From Dyadobacter soli (GTDB taxonomy: Bacteria; Bacteroidota; Bacteroidia; Cytophagales; Spirosomataceae): 64,000 bases of DNA. The stretch spans positions 62,001-126,000 of the forward strand of contig NZ_FNAN01000002.1 in the NCBI RefSeq assembly GCF_900101885.1, in the 5' to 3' direction. Under the pieces are notes generated by a model, which saw only the letters and a program-made list of their open reading frames with translations, made no database searches and was not told the DNA's origin. This document shows positions 16,902-26,113 of the stretch, piece by piece (positions within the stretch are counted from its first letter, which is position 1; each line of letters opens with the position of its first letter). The position numbers and the translations under genes were made by a program.

Positions 16902-17944
16902 ACAACCAACCCGATTCTGATATTCAAAATACCTCCTACCCGCTCGTTTCGATCGCATTGTGCGTTTACAACGGTGAAAAGTACCTCGGCGAGCAGCTCG
17001 ATTCGCTCGTAAACCAGACTTACCCGAACATCGAAATCGTAGTTGTGGACGATGGCAGCAAGGACCGCTCGCGCGAGATCCTGCGTGCCTACGCGGAGAA
17101 GTACCCGTTTTTCAGGATTTTCGAAAACACGGCGAACCTGGGTTATGTGAAGAATTTCGAAAAGGCGATCGGCCTTTGCGCGGGTGAATACATTGCGCTG
17201 TGCGACCAGGACGATATCTGGGACCTTGAAAAAATCAGCAAGCAGGTGACCGGCATCGGTGATAACCTGCTGATTTACCACGATTCGGCATTCATGGACG
17301 AGCAGGGTCGGCAAATGACCTGGAAACGGAAAATGTCGGACATTATCCACCTCTACCGGGGCGACGATCCGAAGGTTTTCTTGTATTTCAATTGCGTTTC
17401 GGGGCACAGCATTCTCTTCAAACGCGACCTGCGCGACGAGTTTCTGCCGTTCAATCCCGACCATTTCCACGATCACTGGATTGCCTACGTGGCCGTAAAC
17501 CTGGGCAGTATTGAAGTAATCCCTGAAACGCTGGTTAGGTACCGCCAGCATACGACCGCTTCTACCGACATTTTGAACAAACGGAAGAAAATCCGGAAGA
17601 ATTACCACGAAAACCGCGATATCAAGAAGCTACGCCGGGATTTGAAATGGGTACAGCAATGCGCCTCATTCAAAAATAACCGTGACCAGCCCTTCCTCGA
17701 CCGGCTCCGCTCGTTGTTCGAGGAGCGGCTCGAATCTTTCTTTTCGTTTGAATATGCCGGTATTATCCGAGACAACTACGAGAAACTATACTTCATTCCG
17801 GTTTACAAAAAGTCGAAGAAGGTAGCATTCGTTTACCGGCAGATATGGGGCTTGCGCGCAAAGTTGCTGTGGGCTAGGTTCTTTGCTCGTCCGGAAAGGG
17901 AAGAATATGTAGTTTCAACTTCAGAAGATGAACGAAACCCTTGA
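16868..17944 (+). CDS. Family 2 glycosyltransferase (second of a tandem pair)
   Basis: 358 residues from ATG 16868, or 348 from the GTG at 16898, which overlaps the preceding TGA by GTGA and may be the true start. GT2 motifs: VSIALCVYNGEKYLGEQLDS, VVVDDGSKDRS, CDQDDIWDLEKISKQ. NCVSGHSILFKRD and RYRQHTTASTDIL match the upstream paralogue block for block. The C-terminal 90 residues are more basic and have no equivalent in the shorter copy. An open frame reaches back to 16508 but only as the shadow of the previous gene. The last 71 nt overlap the 3' end of the convergent glycosyltransferase at 17874-18788. Confidence 0.9.
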   Translation: MGHKSQNDSKVNNQPDSDIQNTSYPLVSIALCVYNGEKYLGEQLDSLVNQTYPNIEIVVVDDGSKDRSREILRAYAEKYPFFRIFENTANLGYVKNFEKAIGLCAGEYIALCDQDDIWDLEKISKQVTGIGDNLLIYHDSAFMDEQGRQMTWKRKMSDIIHLYRGDDPKVFLYFNCVSGHSILFKRDLRDEFLPFNPDHFHDHWIAYVAVNLGSIEVIPETLVRYRQHTTASTDILNKRKKIRKNYHENRDIKKLRRDLKWVQQCASFKNNRDQPFLDRLRSLFEERLESFFSFEYAGIIRDNYEKLYFIPVYKKSKKVAFVYRQIWGLRAKLLWARFFARPEREEYVVSTSEDERNP

Positions 17945-18788
17945 AAACCACACGCGTGGACATCTGCTTCGTTTTGGAACTATGCCAGAGCATTGTCTGG
18001 ATTTGCCAGTAGCTGTACTTCCAGCGTATCATTTGCTCGACGACCTTTTTGAATGACCTTTTTTCGATATCGTACATTTCATTTCCCCGCATCACCGAGG
18101 TCGTCTGCGGCAACGCGTAGCTCCATTTTTTGTGCAGTTTCAGTATCTGATCCAGCCATTGCTTGTTGAAATTGCCTTCTGAGGCGTGCTTCATGAGCAC
18201 GTCGTAAGTCACCATGATTTTGTAATGCGGGAAAACGCTCAGGCAAAAATCGAGATCGTAGCAGTGAAAGCCGGTGAGGAGCTTACTATCGAAGGGAAAC
18301 CGCAATGCAATGTCGCGGCGGGTACAAAACCAGAGACCATCCACACACACGACCCTGCTAAGCCGCTCGTTCCTGGGGTTATGATAAGCGTGAATCTCCT
18401 CCTTCTCGTTGAACTTATAGCCTTGAAGCACATTCTGGTAGGACCTTTCCTCTGAATGAAATTCCAGCTGGTACCAGCCCTCCGGCGCAAGCGATTTATA
18501 ACCGCCTCCCGCCACGCCCACGATTCCAATTGCCGGGTCACGCTCAAAGATTTGCGAGACAACAGCTCCCCAATTTTCAGTCCTGATTTCAATATCCTCA
18601 TGCATGAAACAAACCAGGTCGAAACGGGCCATCTTCGCACCTTCATTATATACTTCACAAATACCCCGCGGCGTGGCACGGTTATCGATCGCGATGATTT
18701 CGTGGGGAATGCCTACGGTTTGGCGGATATTTTCGGAAACTTTGGACAACTCGGCCTGGTCGGCCGAACAAATAACAATGGAGATCAT
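17874..18788 (-). CDS. Glycosyltransferase family 2-like protein
   Basis: 304 residues from ATG 18788 (MISIVICSAD); a longer open frame upstream runs through the divergent intergenic region and the start of the esterase gene and is not convincing. It opens with a GT2-like strand (ISIVICSADQAELSKVSENI) and has IAIDNRATPRGICEVYNEGAKMA and the acidic CFMHEDIEI, where this subgroup places its metal site. Later blocks VVCVDGLWFCTRRD and GFHCYDLDFCLS are typical of glycosyltransferases that act on complex glycans. The C-terminus is basic with a hydrophobic patch that could touch the membrane. The gene is convergent with the tandem pair, overlapping it by 71 nt, and probably belongs to the same glycan system. 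Confidence 0.82.
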   Translation of the reverse strand: MISIVICSADQAELSKVSENIRQTVGIPHEIIAIDNRATPRGICEVYNEGAKMARFDLVCFMHEDIEIRTENWGAVVSQIFERDPAIGIVGVAGGGYKSLAPEGWYQLEFHSEERSYQNVLQGYKFNEKEEIHAYHNPRNERLSRVVCVDGLWFCTRRDIALRFPFDSKLLTGFHCYDLDFCLSVFPHYKIMVTYDVLMKHASEGNFNKQWLDQILKLHKKWSYALPQTTSVMRGNEMYDIEKRSFKKVVEQMIRWKYSYWQIQTMLWHSSKTKQMSTRVVFKGFVHLLKLKLHILPFPDEQRT

Positions 18789-18915
18789 GGCGTATACTTG
18801 AATAGGGGCTAAAAGTAATGCCAAAATCCCTAATGCGAATGCCTGTGCGCACAAATCCAGTAGAATCCGCCCACTTGCGACATTTATAGATAACCAAAAA
18901 TCATTTCTGCTCTTC

Positions 18916-20871
18916 ATGAAACGCGTATTGATATTACTGCTCCTTGCATGTGCGACGTCGTCGTTCGCGCAAGTCAAATTTGCCCGGCTGTTCTCCGACC
19001 ACGTCGTGCTACAACGCCAGAAGCCGATTCCCGTCTGGGGATGGGCCAAACCAGGCGAAAAAGTGAAGGTAACCCTGGCGGGGCAGGCCATGGAGGCAAA
19101 GGCCGACCCGGCCGGAAAGTGGCGCGTGAATTTCAAACCGTTGGAGGCAGGCGGGCCGCATTCGCTGCAAGCGAGTGCCAAATCAGGCAATGCGGCGGTG
19201 AATGACGTGCTCATCGGCGAGGTATGGCTTTGCTCGGGGCAATCGAATATGGAATGGCCGGTGTCGGCGGCTAAAAACTATGAGGATGAGCGCAAAAACG
19301 CGGATTTCCCGCAAATCCGCCATTTCCGTGTCGACCATGTGGTAACGCTCCAACCCGAGCAGGACCTGGCAGCCGGCGAATGGAAAGTAGCGAATTCTGA
19401 AAACGTCGGCGGCTTTACCGCGGTGGGTTTCTTTTTTGCCCGTGAAATCTACCAGAAACTGAATGTGCCGATCGGCATTCTGCATTCATCGTGGGGCGGC
19501 TCGCAAATAGAAGGCTGGATCAGCAAGGAAGCCATGCTGAGCAATGACGAATTGCGGTCTTATGCGCAAAATCTGCCTAAAACCTGGGAAGAAGCGGATG
19601 CGATCATGGATAAAAAGCTCAAAAAACACCTCTTCAAAAGTGCTACGTACGACCCTACCTGGGAAGATGAAAAGAAATACATTTCGCCTGATGTGGATTT
19701 CACAAGCTGGCAAAAAACGGCCGATGGTGTTGGCCAATGGGACTGGAAAGGGCTTATGGGCTTCCGTGGCAAAGGTTATATGGCCAAAGAGGTGGGAATA
19801 GCGTCGGACTGGGTGGCCAAACAAACTACCCTTTCGCTGGCAGAAAACGACGGACTTGTGGAGGTGTATGTCAATGGGAAACCGGTTTACGAAGGTGCCG
19901 TCAAAGGTTCGCGCAAAATCCAGCTCCCTGCCAATACCTGGAAAGAGGGGAAAAACATCCTGACCATTAAAACCAGCAGTATGGCCAGCGCGGCGTGGTT
20001 CGGTCCGGGATTTACGGGCTCGGCCAACGAAATGTTTGTGGAAGACGGAAGCCGCAAAATAAGCCTGGCCAAAGACTGGTACCTGATGCCCGCATTCGCT
20101 GAAAAACATGAGTACGCGCATTTGATGAACAACGTGGGCACCACGATTTACAATGCGATGATCGTGCCGCTGCTGCCGTTCGCCATTCGCGGATCATTGT
20201 GGTATCAGGGTGAGAGTAATGCGGGCCGCGCATACCAGTACCGCCAGTCATTCCCGCTCATGATCAACGACTGGCGTAAGCTTTGGAATGACGAGTTTTC
20301 GTTTTATTGGGTGCAGCTATCGAGTTACGGTATTGATCACGACAGCAACAAAGGCAGCAACTGGGCCGAGCTTCGCGAAGCGCAGAACATGACATTGAGC
20401 CTCCCCAAAACCGGTATGGCCGTGACTACCGACGTAGGTGATCCCAACAACATTCACCCGACCAACAAACAGGACGTCGCGCACCGCCTCGCTACCAATG
20501 CATTGAAAAACGACTACGGCCAGAATATCCCTTACGCCTCGCCGCTGTATGACCAGATGCAGGTGGATGGTAGTAAGGCCGTTATTTCGTTCAAAAACGC
20601 AGAAAATGGGCTCATGATCAAGGACCGGCATGGTTACTTGAAAGGTTTTGAGGTCGCAGGTGACGACAAGGTTTTCCATTATGCCAAAGCGGAGATCCAG
20701 GGTAATAAAGTGGTCGTTTCGAGCCCGAAAGTGAGCAAACCGGCTGCGGTGCGCTACGCCTGGGCAGATGCGCCGGAAGATGCCAACCTGTACAGCGTGG
20801 ACGGCTTCCCTGCCAGCCCATTCCGTACCGACTCCTGGCCGGGCATTACCGTAAACGCCCGTTTCGAGTAA
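18916..20871 (+). CDS. Sialate O-acetylesterase-type SGNH esterase (SASA family)
   Basis: 651-residue secreted enzyme with a signal peptide (LLLACATSSFAQ). The first 100 residues form a beta-sandwich (LFSDHVVLQRQKPIPVWGWA), followed by WLCSGQSNMEWPV, the block around the catalytic Ser of the SASA family. IGILHSSWGGSQIEGWIS, SLWYQGESNAGRAYQYR and the late DVGDPNNIHPTNKQDVAHRLA (Asp and His of the triad) complete the active site. A jelly-roll-like insert sits around residues 255-400. This is a frequent accessory enzyme for acetylated host or plant glycans; sialic acid itself need not be the substrate. The quinoprotein gene follows after 33 nt on the same strand, so the two may be co-transcribed. 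Confidence 0.92.
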   Translation: MKRVLILLLLACATSSFAQVKFARLFSDHVVLQRQKPIPVWGWAKPGEKVKVTLAGQAMEAKADPAGKWRVNFKPLEAGGPHSLQASAKSGNAAVNDVLIGEVWLCSGQSNMEWPVSAAKNYEDERKNADFPQIRHFRVDHVVTLQPEQDLAAGEWKVANSENVGGFTAVGFFFAREIYQKLNVPIGILHSSWGGSQIEGWISKEAMLSNDELRSYAQNLPKTWEEADAIMDKKLKKHLFKSATYDPTWEDEKKYISPDVDFTSWQKTADGVGQWDWKGLMGFRGKGYMAKEVGIASDWVAKQTTLSLAENDGLVEVYVNGKPVYEGAVKGSRKIQLPANTWKEGKNILTIKTSSMASAAWFGPGFTGSANEMFVEDGSRKISLAKDWYLMPAFAEKHEYAHLMNNVGTTIYNAMIVPLLPFAIRGSLWYQGESNAGRAYQYRQSFPLMINDWRKLWNDEFSFYWVQLSSYGIDHDSNKGSNWAELREAQNMTLSLPKTGMAVTTDVGDPNNIHPTNKQDVAHRLATNALKNDYGQNIPYASPLYDQMQVDGSKAVISFKNAENGLMIKDRHGYLKGFEVAGDDKVFHYAKAEIQGNKVVVSSPKVSKPAAVRYAWADAPEDANLYSVDGFPASPFRTDSWPGITVNARFE

Positions 20872-20904
20872 CCTCCTTTTTCAGACCTGATTTTTCAATA
20901 TTCT

Positions 20905-23034
20905 ATGCTAAAACCCTTATCGTGGTGTATCGGCGGCATTGCATTGCTGCTGGCTGGCGCACAAACAGTTAAGAACCAAAATGACGACCAGCGCGAATGG
21001 CGCGAATACCTCGGCGGCCCCGACCGCAACCATTACTCGCCATTGACGCAGATCAATAAGGACAATGTCAAAAACCTGAAAGTAGCCTGGACCTGGTCCA
21101 TGCCGGATTCGGGGCAAACGCAGGTGAACCCGATCGTCGTTAATGGCGTGTTGTATGGCGTTACCGCCACCGTACAGGCATTCGCGCTCGACGCCGCGAC
21201 CGGCAAGCAGCTTTGGATATTTGGTGATAAGTCCAAAAATGGCTCCAATACCAGCCGCGGCCTCACCTACTGGGAGGACGGCGACGACAAGCGCATCCTG
21301 CACGCCATGGGCGCTTACCTGTACGCATTAGACGCGCGCACGGGGAAAGTGATCGAAAGCTTTGGCGAGAATGGCCGCATTGACCTGCATACCGGCCTTC
21401 CCGAGTCCGCCCAAAACAAATACATGGTTTCCAATACACCTGGAACAATTTTCGAAGACCTGATCATCATGCCATTGCGGCTTTCGGAAGATTCAGACGC
21501 AGCTCCGGGTGACTTGCGCGCATTCAATGTGCGCACGGGCAAGCTTGCGTGGACATTCCATACGATCCCCTACCCCGGCGAATTTGGCTACGAAACCTTC
21601 CCGCCCGATGCCTACAAGAATACATTTACCGGCGCGGCCAACAACTGGGCAGGCACCGCCATCGACCGCAAGCGCGGCATTCTGTTCGTTCCGACCGGCT
21701 CGGCAGGTTATGATTTTTATGGGGGTAAACGAAAAGGCGCTAACCTGTTCTCCAACTGCCTGCTGGCGCTCGATGCACGCACAGGCAAGCGCCTCTGGCA
21801 TTACCAGACCATGCACCACGATCTCTGGGACCGTGACCTACCCGCACCGCCCAACCTGATCACCGTCACACAAACCGGTGCCGACGGCAAACCACGCAAA
21901 ATCGACGCTGTCGCGCAGGTCAGCAAGCAGGGATACGTTTTTATTTTCGACCGTGTGACGGGAAAGCCATTGTTCCCAATTAAAGAAGTAGCTGCGCCCA
22001 AAACCGCATTACCCGGCGAGTACCCATGGCCCACTCAGCCCGTACCAAGCAAGCCGGCGCCCTATGCGCGGCAAGCCTACACACTCACGGAGAACGACAT
22101 CAGCATTCACGCGCCCGACCGCGATTCATTGAAAATCAAATTCAAAGGCTACAAAAAGGCACTTTTCGCGGCACCCAGCAAAGAAGGGACTGTCATTCTC
22201 CCCGGCTTCGATGGCGGGGCGGAATGGGGCGGCGCTGCGGCCGATCCCGACGAGGGCATCTTGTACGTCAACAGCAATGAAATGGCGTGGATACTCACGA
22301 TGAAAGACACGCCGAAAGCCAGCGAGCTGTCCAACCTGAGCCCCGGCGAGAAGGTTTACACCACCTATTGCGTAACCTGCCATGGACCTCAGCGGAAAGG
22401 CAATGCGAAAAGCGGCTACCCTTCACTCGTCGACATCAGTACCCGCCGCGACAAGGCATTTGTGAACCAGTTGCTAACCACCGGGAAAGGTATGATGCCC
22501 GGTTTTACGATGTTGACAGCTGCCGAGAAGCAGTCGCTCGTTTCGTTCCTGTTTGGTGATGAGAAAGTGGAAGCCGTTTCAGATATGCCCGCTTCGAAGA
22601 AAGTTTACCTGCCTTATCAAAGCACGGGCTACAACAAGTTCCTCGACGCGAACGGCCTGCCGGCCATTTCGCCACCCTGGGGCACACTCAATGCGATCGA
22701 TTTGAACACTGGCAAGTTCCTTTGGAAAATACCATTCGGGGAAGTGGAATCGCTCAAAGCGAAGGGCGTGCCTACAACGGGTACCGAAAACTACGGCGGG
22801 CCGGTGGTTACCGCGAGCGGGTTGCTTTTTATTGCTGCTACCAAAGATGGAAAGTTCAGGGCATTTGACAAAAAAACCGGCAAATTGCTTTGGGAAACGC
22901 AATTGCCGGCTGCCGGGTTTGCTACGCCCGCTACTTATGAGGTCAATGGAAAGCAATATGTGGTGATCGCCTGTGGCGGCACCAAGCTGGGTACTAAAAA
23001 GGGTAACCAGTATGTGGCCTTCGCATTGGAATAA
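20905..23034 (+). CDS. PQQ-dependent dehydrogenase with an inserted cytochrome c domain
   Basis: 709-residue periplasmic quinoprotein with an N-terminal hydrophobic leader. The eight-bladed propeller is recognisable from repeats such as VNGVLYGVTATVQAFALDAATGKQLW, FDPDG-like turns and TGKLLWETQLPAAGFATPATY. The heme-binding CVTCH sits near residues 488-492, inside the propeller, with a likely axial Met in GMMPGFTML. The whole resembles the glucose/alcohol quinoprotein dehydrogenases of Bacteroidota in which electrons pass from PQQ to an internal heme. Substrate unknown. No PQQ biosynthesis genes are in the window. The stop is directly abutted by the stop of the convergent aldo/keto reductase, with no spacer. 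Confidence 0.93.
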   Translation: MLKPLSWCIGGIALLLAGAQTVKNQNDDQREWREYLGGPDRNHYSPLTQINKDNVKNLKVAWTWSMPDSGQTQVNPIVVNGVLYGVTATVQAFALDAATGKQLWIFGDKSKNGSNTSRGLTYWEDGDDKRILHAMGAYLYALDARTGKVIESFGENGRIDLHTGLPESAQNKYMVSNTPGTIFEDLIIMPLRLSEDSDAAPGDLRAFNVRTGKLAWTFHTIPYPGEFGYETFPPDAYKNTFTGAANNWAGTAIDRKRGILFVPTGSAGYDFYGGKRKGANLFSNCLLALDARTGKRLWHYQTMHHDLWDRDLPAPPNLITVTQTGADGKPRKIDAVAQVSKQGYVFIFDRVTGKPLFPIKEVAAPKTALPGEYPWPTQPVPSKPAPYARQAYTLTENDISIHAPDRDSLKIKFKGYKKALFAAPSKEGTVILPGFDGGAEWGGAAADPDEGILYVNSNEMAWILTMKDTPKASELSNLSPGEKVYTTYCVTCHGPQRKGNAKSGYPSLVDISTRRDKAFVNQLLTTGKGMMPGFTMLTAAEKQSLVSFLFGDEKVEAVSDMPASKKVYLPYQSTGYNKFLDANGLPAISPPWGTLNAIDLNTGKFLWKIPFGEVESLKAKGVPTTGTENYGGPVVTASGLLFIAATKDGKFRAFDKKTGKLLWETQLPAAGFATPATYEVNGKQYVVIACGGTKLGTKKGNQYVAFALE

Positions 23035-23967
23035 TTAAACTCCCGCGATCCATTCAACCATCTTTTTCCTGCCCGCCTCGTCGGGCAGGCGGCCTTCACC
23101 GGCGCCAAGATTGTCGACCAGGTGCTTCACGTCCGAAGTACCTGGGATCACGCAGGTAACGGCGTCGTTGCTGATGATGTATTTCAGGAAAAACTGCGCC
23201 CAGGATTTGATATCGTAATCGCCCGCCCAGGACGGTAACTCCTTCCCTTTCACCGCACGGAACAATGCGCCCTGCTCGAACGGCTCGTTGATGATTACCG
23301 CCACACCTTTATCCCTAGCCGCTTTCAGCAGGCTTTTCTCCGCATTCCGCGAGCGTATGGAATAGTTGAATTGTACAAAATCGATGCCTTCGGATTTCAC
23401 GATTTGTTCCAGCCTTGAATGCGCGGCGTCGGTATAATGCGTGATGCCGATGTACCGGATTTTACCCGCTGCTTTCCAGTCTTTAAGCGTTTTGAGGTGT
23501 GTTTCCCAATCCTGCAAGTTGTGCACCTGCATGAGATCGATCTTTTGCCGCCTCATTTTCCGCAGCGAAGCATTCATCTGGTCGATACCTTCCTGCTTAC
23601 CGGTGGTCCAGACTTTGGTAGCGAAGAAAAACCGGTCGTTCAGTTTCAAATCCGTCGTCAGATCGCCGATTACCTGCTCCGCGCGCCCGTACATAGGCGA
23701 GGCGTCGATCACTTTGCCACCCATTTCCTGCATTCTTTGCAAAACCTCCTTCAATGGCGCACGCTCGGCTGCACCGGCTCCCACGTCGAACTGCTGCCAC
23801 GAGCCCAGGCCCACCACCGGCAGGCGTTCACCGGTCGACGGTATTTTTCTTTCCAGTATCATTTTGAGGTCATTGTTTGCGGAGGAAGAAAACGGGTTTA
23901 GGGCCAGTCCGGCACCGGCGGCAGCCAATCCGGCCAAAGCCTCTCGTCTTGTAAAAATATGCTTCAT
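23035..23967 (-). CDS. Aldo/keto reductase with a Tat-type leader
   Basis: 310 residues. The N-terminus TRREALAGLAAAGAGLAL is a twin-arginine signal, so the enzyme is probably exported folded with its cofactor. The AKR barrel shows VIDASPMYGRAEQVIG (catalytic Asp and Tyr), FFATKVWT (Lys), LMQVHNL (His) and a C-terminal VIPGTSDVKHLVDNLGA for the NADP-binding region. Family length. Exported AKRs beside Tat-exported oxidoreductases are common in sugar catabolism of this group. It faces the quinoprotein gene tail to tail. A strong hairpin terminator for the next minus-strand gene lies before its start. Confidence 0.92.
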   Translation of the reverse strand: MKHIFTRREALAGLAAAGAGLALNPFSSSANNDLKMILERKIPSTGERLPVVGLGSWQQFDVGAGAAERAPLKEVLQRMQEMGGKVIDASPMYGRAEQVIGDLTTDLKLNDRFFFATKVWTTGKQEGIDQMNASLRKMRRQKIDLMQVHNLQDWETHLKTLKDWKAAGKIRYIGITHYTDAAHSRLEQIVKSEGIDFVQFNYSIRSRNAEKSLLKAARDKGVAVIINEPFEQGALFRAVKGKELPSWAGDYDIKSWAQFFLKYIISNDAVTCVIPGTSDVKHLVDNLGAGEGRLPDEAGRKKMVEWIAGV

Positions 23968-24044
23968 TAGCTGGTTAATGGGTTTTTGGAATGTTCAAGA
24001 TACGAACAAAATGCGTTGGGAGCACTTGCGGGGCTAAAAATGAG

Positions 24045-24075
24045 AAAAGGAGCCAGGACAATCCTGGCTCCTTTT
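24045..24075 (-). terminator. Intrinsic terminator hairpin
   Basis: The arms at 24045-24058 and 24062-24075 are a perfect 14-bp inverted repeat (AAAAGGAGCCAGGA / complement) with a 3-nt loop. On the minus strand the right side ends in a T-run. It lies 28 nt after the stop of the lipoprotein gene at 24104-24520. Confidence 0.88.
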
Positions 24076-24103
24076 GCTGCACTTCACACCAAATCTGAAT
24101 CTA

Positions 24104-24520
24104 TTACTTTTTTACGATGGATACTGCGATCTTGTAGTCTTCCAGCTTAGGCGTTTTGGAAAGTTCCGGGTAAGGAAGCACTTCCGATACGGTGATCACA
24201 TACTCCACGCCGCCCAGCTTAAACAACTGTTCGTTCTTTGCATTGCCCTGGAACTCGAAATTCACATTCACCTGATTAGAAGCGTCGGAAACCGCGAACA
24301 CCAATTTTGCGCTTCCCATTGATACGCAATTGGCGTTCATCGGACAGCGGCTGTCGGTTACTTCTTTGAGCTCCACTTTCAAATCGCTTCCGGAAGTGCG
24401 GACTGTCGTCGCCTTTTGATAACTCAGACTGATCGGGTTTGGATCGGGGACCGCGCTTTCTTTTTTATCGCAGGAGATGGCTGCGATACAGATTAATGCG
24501 AGTAAAATCGTCTTTTTCAT
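24104..24520 (-). CDS. Small lipoprotein of unknown function
   Basis: 138 residues from ATG 24520 (MKKTILLALICIAAISCDKK), with a lipobox at Cys 17. The upstream in-frame extension to 24640 has no signal-like features and is left out. The mature part is about 120 residues of beta-type sequence with two further cysteines close together (SRCPMNANCVS), which could form a disulfide outside the cytoplasm, and ends IAVSIVKK. The Cys-Pro-x(4)-Cys block resembles a motif in small Bacteroidota lipoproteins of unknown role. Followed by a strong terminator; single-gene unit. Confidence 0.8.
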   Translation of the reverse strand: MKKTILLALICIAAISCDKKESAVPDPNPISLSYQKATTVRTSGSDLKVELKEVTDSRCPMNANCVSMGSAKLVFAVSDASNQVNVNFEFQGNAKNEQLFKLGGVEYVITVSEVLPYPELSKTPKLEDYKIAVSIVKK

Positions 24521-24754
24521 GCCAATAGTAGTTTTTGAAATATAATGCAGAGAAACCGAACCGCGGGCGATGGTTGTAACCGATTTATAAAAAATTATAT
24601 TTCTCCAAGCAGGCGCACTGCTTTCTCCACTCATTTTCACAAAACTTTGATAATTCTCATTCCGGTGACTATTATTTAACTGTATGTTAATGTGGCATAC
24701 TTATTTTTACGGATATCCACCCAAAAATCAGCGGGATACGAAATACAGGAAAAT

Positions 24755-25372
24755 ATGGTCTGGTACGAAGAGGAAGTACAAAGAGTAGAAAAAGAACGAT
24801 CCACATTGAATTACGAACCCGACACGATCTTCTACGGGAGTTCGAGCTTTACATTGTGGACCGGTTTGTACCAGGATTTTACAGAATTGAAGCCCATTAA
24901 CCTCGGTTTCGGCGGTTCGACGCTCGCCGCCTGCGTGTGGTTTTTCGAACGTATTATGTCCACCGTGAATGCGCCGTCGCGAATCGTGATCTACGCCGGC
25001 GACAATGACCTGGGCGACGGACGACACCCGACGGAAGTACTGCTGTTCTACCGCCAGCTCATCGCATTGATCAGGGCCCGATATGGGGATATTCCGTGCT
25101 TCTTCGTCTCGATCAAGCCCAGTCTGCAACGATTTGAGATCATCGGGTCCATCAGAGCGGCCAATGAGCTGATCCATGAGGAGATCGAGAAAGATGCCAA
25201 CCAGCACTACATCGACATTTTCCCGCTAATGGTGAATTACCAGGGGTATCCGCGCAAATCGCTTTTCGAAGCGGACGGGCTGCATTTGAGTGCAGATGGC
25301 TATGCCATATGGAAGAAAGTGATCAGTGAAAAGATATACGCCGTTATCGGGGCACTTCAAAAAACTTCTTAA
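24755..25372 (+). CDS. SGNH/GDSL-family hydrolase
   Basis: 205 residues from ATG 24755 (MVWYEEEVQR); a GTG at 24692 adds 21 residues of doubtful reality. SGNH blocks: IFYGSSSFTLW (nucleophile Ser in block I), INLGFGGSTLA (Gly), YAGDNDLGDG (Asn) and, at the C-terminus, FEADGLHLSADGYAIW (DxxH, catalytic Asp and His). No signal peptide, so it appears to be cytoplasmic. Size and motif order are those of the GDSL-like lipase/acylhydrolase family. The next gene, an alpha/beta hydrolase, starts 15 nt downstream, so the two esterases are probably co-expressed. Substrate not predictable. Confidence 0.9.
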   Translation: MVWYEEEVQRVEKERSTLNYEPDTIFYGSSSFTLWTGLYQDFTELKPINLGFGGSTLAACVWFFERIMSTVNAPSRIVIYAGDNDLGDGRHPTEVLLFYRQLIALIRARYGDIPCFFVSIKPSLQRFEIIGSIRAANELIHEEIEKDANQHYIDIFPLMVNYQGYPRKSLFEADGLHLSADGYAIWKKVISEKIYAVIGALQKTS

Positions 25373-25387
25373 ACAAACCGCTTTGTC

Positions 25388-26113
25388 ATGGAAAGGGCGT
25401 ATCACAAATGGTTTAGTCCCACTTTGGGCCGGTATATGGAGATGCTCGTATTTGGCAGCGAGGGAATTCCGGTGATATTTTTCCCGACCCGGTCGGCCCA
25501 TTTCTATGACTTCGAAAACTGGCGCGTCATCGATGCGATGAAAGACAAGATCATAGCAGGCAGCATCCAGGTCTACTGTGTCGACAGCATCGATAGCGAA
25601 AGCTTCTATTCCGACGCTCCCCCGCCACTGCGTATTGCCCGTCACATTCAGTATGAAAAGTACATCCTCAACGAAGTGGTACCATTTATACGCATTCAGA
25701 ACAAAAAGCGCGAGCTGGTGGCGGCCGGTTGCAGCCTGGGCGGCTACCATGCGGTGAATATTGCATTCAAGCACCCGGCCTTGTTTACAAAAGTTGTCGG
25801 TATGAGCGCCCGTTACGATCTCACGCAACCGCTACCCTTTTTCGCAGACTTGTTCGACGGGTATTTTGATGAAAATATTTACTTCAATATGCCCAACCAT
25901 TTCGTCCCCGGCATTTCGGACCCGTGCCTGCTGCAACAGCTGAGGGATATGGATATCACGCTCGTGATCGGGCGCGAGGATACTTTTTTGGATAATAACC
26001 GCCATTTAAGCGATTCCCTCCATCAGCTCAGTGTGCCACATCAGTTTTACATCTGGGATGATGAGGCACACCGGCCGCGGTACTGGCGGGAGATGGTGAA
26101 GATTTATTTGTGA
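25388..26113 (+). CDS. Putative esterase (alpha/beta hydrolase, esterase-D/PHB depolymerase-like)
   Basis: 241 residues without a signal peptide. The nucleophile elbow is AAGCSLGGYHAVN (G-x-S-x-G). The oxyanion segment near the N-terminus is VIFFPTRSAHFYDFE. The late acid and His are probably Asp in VIGREDTFLDNN and His in WDDEAHRPRYW. This is the layout of the 'putative esterase' family. Co-directional with and 15 nt after an SGNH hydrolase. The stop is immediately abutted by the stop of the convergent minus-strand gene at 26114. Function beyond ester hydrolysis is unknown. Confidence 0.87.
   Translation: MERAYHKWFSPTLGRYMEMLVFGSEGIPVIFFPTRSAHFYDFENWRVIDAMKDKIIAGSIQVYCVDSIDSESFYSDAPPPLRIARHIQYEKYILNEVVPFIRIQNKKRELVAAGCSLGGYHAVNIAFKHPALFTKVVGMSARYDLTQPLPFFADLFDGYFDENIYFNMPNHFVPGISDPCLLQQLRDMDITLVIGREDTFLDNNRHLSDSLHQLSVPHQFYIWDDEAHRPRYWREMVKIYL

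Noticed and set aside
18789-19214. N-terminal extension of the minus-strand glycosyltransferase
   Set aside because: It lies opposite the start of the sialate esterase gene and is not protein-like.
24692-24754. GTG start for the SGNH hydrolase
   Set aside because: The 21 extra residues do not resemble a signal peptide or a family extension.
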